Source: Fidelibacterota bacterium
Lineage (GTDB): Bacteria; Fidelibacterota; Fidelibacteria; Fidelibacterales; DSDE01
DNA length: 6,836 nucleotides
Direction of reading: 5' to 3'
NCBI GenBank assembly: GCA_011049095.1
Contig: DSDE01000064.1
Span: forward strand, 1-6,836
The notes under the pieces are model-generated. The model worked only from the letters and a program-made list of their open reading frames with translations. It ran no database searches and was not told the origin of the DNA. Shown here piece after piece: positions 6,500 through 6,836 of this stretch; the first letter of the stretch is position 1, and every line of letters begins with the position of its first letter. The position numbers and the translations under genes were made by a program.

Positions 6500-6836
6500 C
6501 TAATATAGGAAATCTCCCTTAAGTTCAAAACTTATCAAATAGTTTCGAGATGCCATCGGAAAAAAGTCTGAACCGATTCCGTGAAGCAAAATCTGGTCAT
6601 TCAGCAGATTATTCACATAGAAAGCCAATGAAGGCGTCTGCTGAAAAATGGGAATTGATTTGCGAAGCTGCAAATTGATGAACGAATAGGATTCGATTTT
6701 TTCTGTCGGGTCTTCAATATTAGAAGTATAATACTCGCCGACATATTTCACCTCCGAACGCATAGAAGTGCGTCCCGGAAGCTGTATCTCCAGCCACATA
6801 TTCAGCATTTTCTCGGGAAAGCCACTGATTTCATTC
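6500..6836 (-). CDS. TonB-dependent outer-membrane receptor, C-terminal end only
   Basis: The frame is open from the window edge (6836) to a TAG at 6500-6502, giving 111 residues of the C-terminus. The rest of the gene lies beyond the window. The pattern is that of the last strands of a TonB-dependent receptor barrel: a strand ending in QLPGRTS, then SEVKYVGEYY, an acidic loop, SYSFINLQLRKSI, FYVNNLLNDQ (the usual xVxNLxD segment), and a final RNYLISFELKGDFLY. Strands alternate polar and hydrophobic residues. The C-terminus ends FLY rather than in the usual bare terminal Phe. Such receptors import siderophores, cobalamin, sugars or other ligands across the outer membrane using TonB energy. 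The ligand cannot be told from this end of the protein. An ATG at 6806-6808 is internal and not the real start. The gene converges on the KamA-like gene with a 15-bp gap. Confidence 0.88.
   Translation of the reverse strand, partial: NEISGFPEKMLNMWLEIQLPGRTSMRSEVKYVGEYYTSNIEDPTEKIESYSFINLQLRKSIPIFQQTPSLAFYVNNLLNDQILLHGIGSDFFPMASRNYLISFELKGDFLY

Overview
The window is an ordinary-looking stretch of a Gram-negative bacterial chromosome of moderately low G+C (about 40% by eye). The 3'-terminal gene fragment is a TonB-dependent outer-membrane receptor, so the cell has an outer membrane. Three central genes carry good purine-rich Shine-Dalgarno sites (AAAGGAG, AAAAGGA, AAGGAGG), which is unlike typical Bacteroidetes. 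A PPi-dependent phosphofructokinase next to class II aldolase, and a long KamA-like protein, would suit a deep-branching member of the FCB or Calditrichota-like assemblage. That placement is inference only. I see no IS elements, CRISPR arrays, tRNA or rRNA genes, phage genes or composition jumps.

Layout. (1) Bases 1-1024, plus strand: the 3' part of cutA overlaps by 11 bp an MBL-fold hydrolase of the RNase Z-like group. (2) Bases 1025-1238: a short non-coding gap with a strong intrinsic terminator (1190-1218) that serves the leftward aldolase operon. (3) Bases 1239-3994, minus strand: a two-gene operon, pfp (PPi-dependent 6-phosphofructokinase, long clade) followed 17 bp later by fba (class II aldolase). 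Together they catalyse fructose-6-P to fructose-1,6-bisP to triose phosphates, reversibly and with PPi instead of ATP. (4) Bases 3995-4273: a divergent intergenic region with a good sigma70-like promoter facing right. (5) Bases 4274-6484, plus strand: a 736-residue KamA-family radical SAM/PLP protein. (6) Bases 6500-6836, minus strand: the C-terminal end of a TonB-dependent receptor, tail to tail with the KamA-like gene.

The most interesting gene is the KamA-like one. It keeps the radical SAM cysteines (C358, C362, C365), the GGD motif and a likely PLP lysine (K634). At the two positions where lysine 2,3-aminomutase uses Asp to hold the lysine side-chain amine, it has Lys (K561) and Asn (N628). 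That Lys/Asn pair is the one known from Clostridium difficile glutamate 2,3-aminomutase. It also has about 225 extra N-terminal residues I do not recognise, and it lacks the C-terminal zinc cysteines of classical KamA. It may be a glutamate-type (beta-glutamate-forming) or other non-lysine aminomutase of a large, poorly described subfamily.
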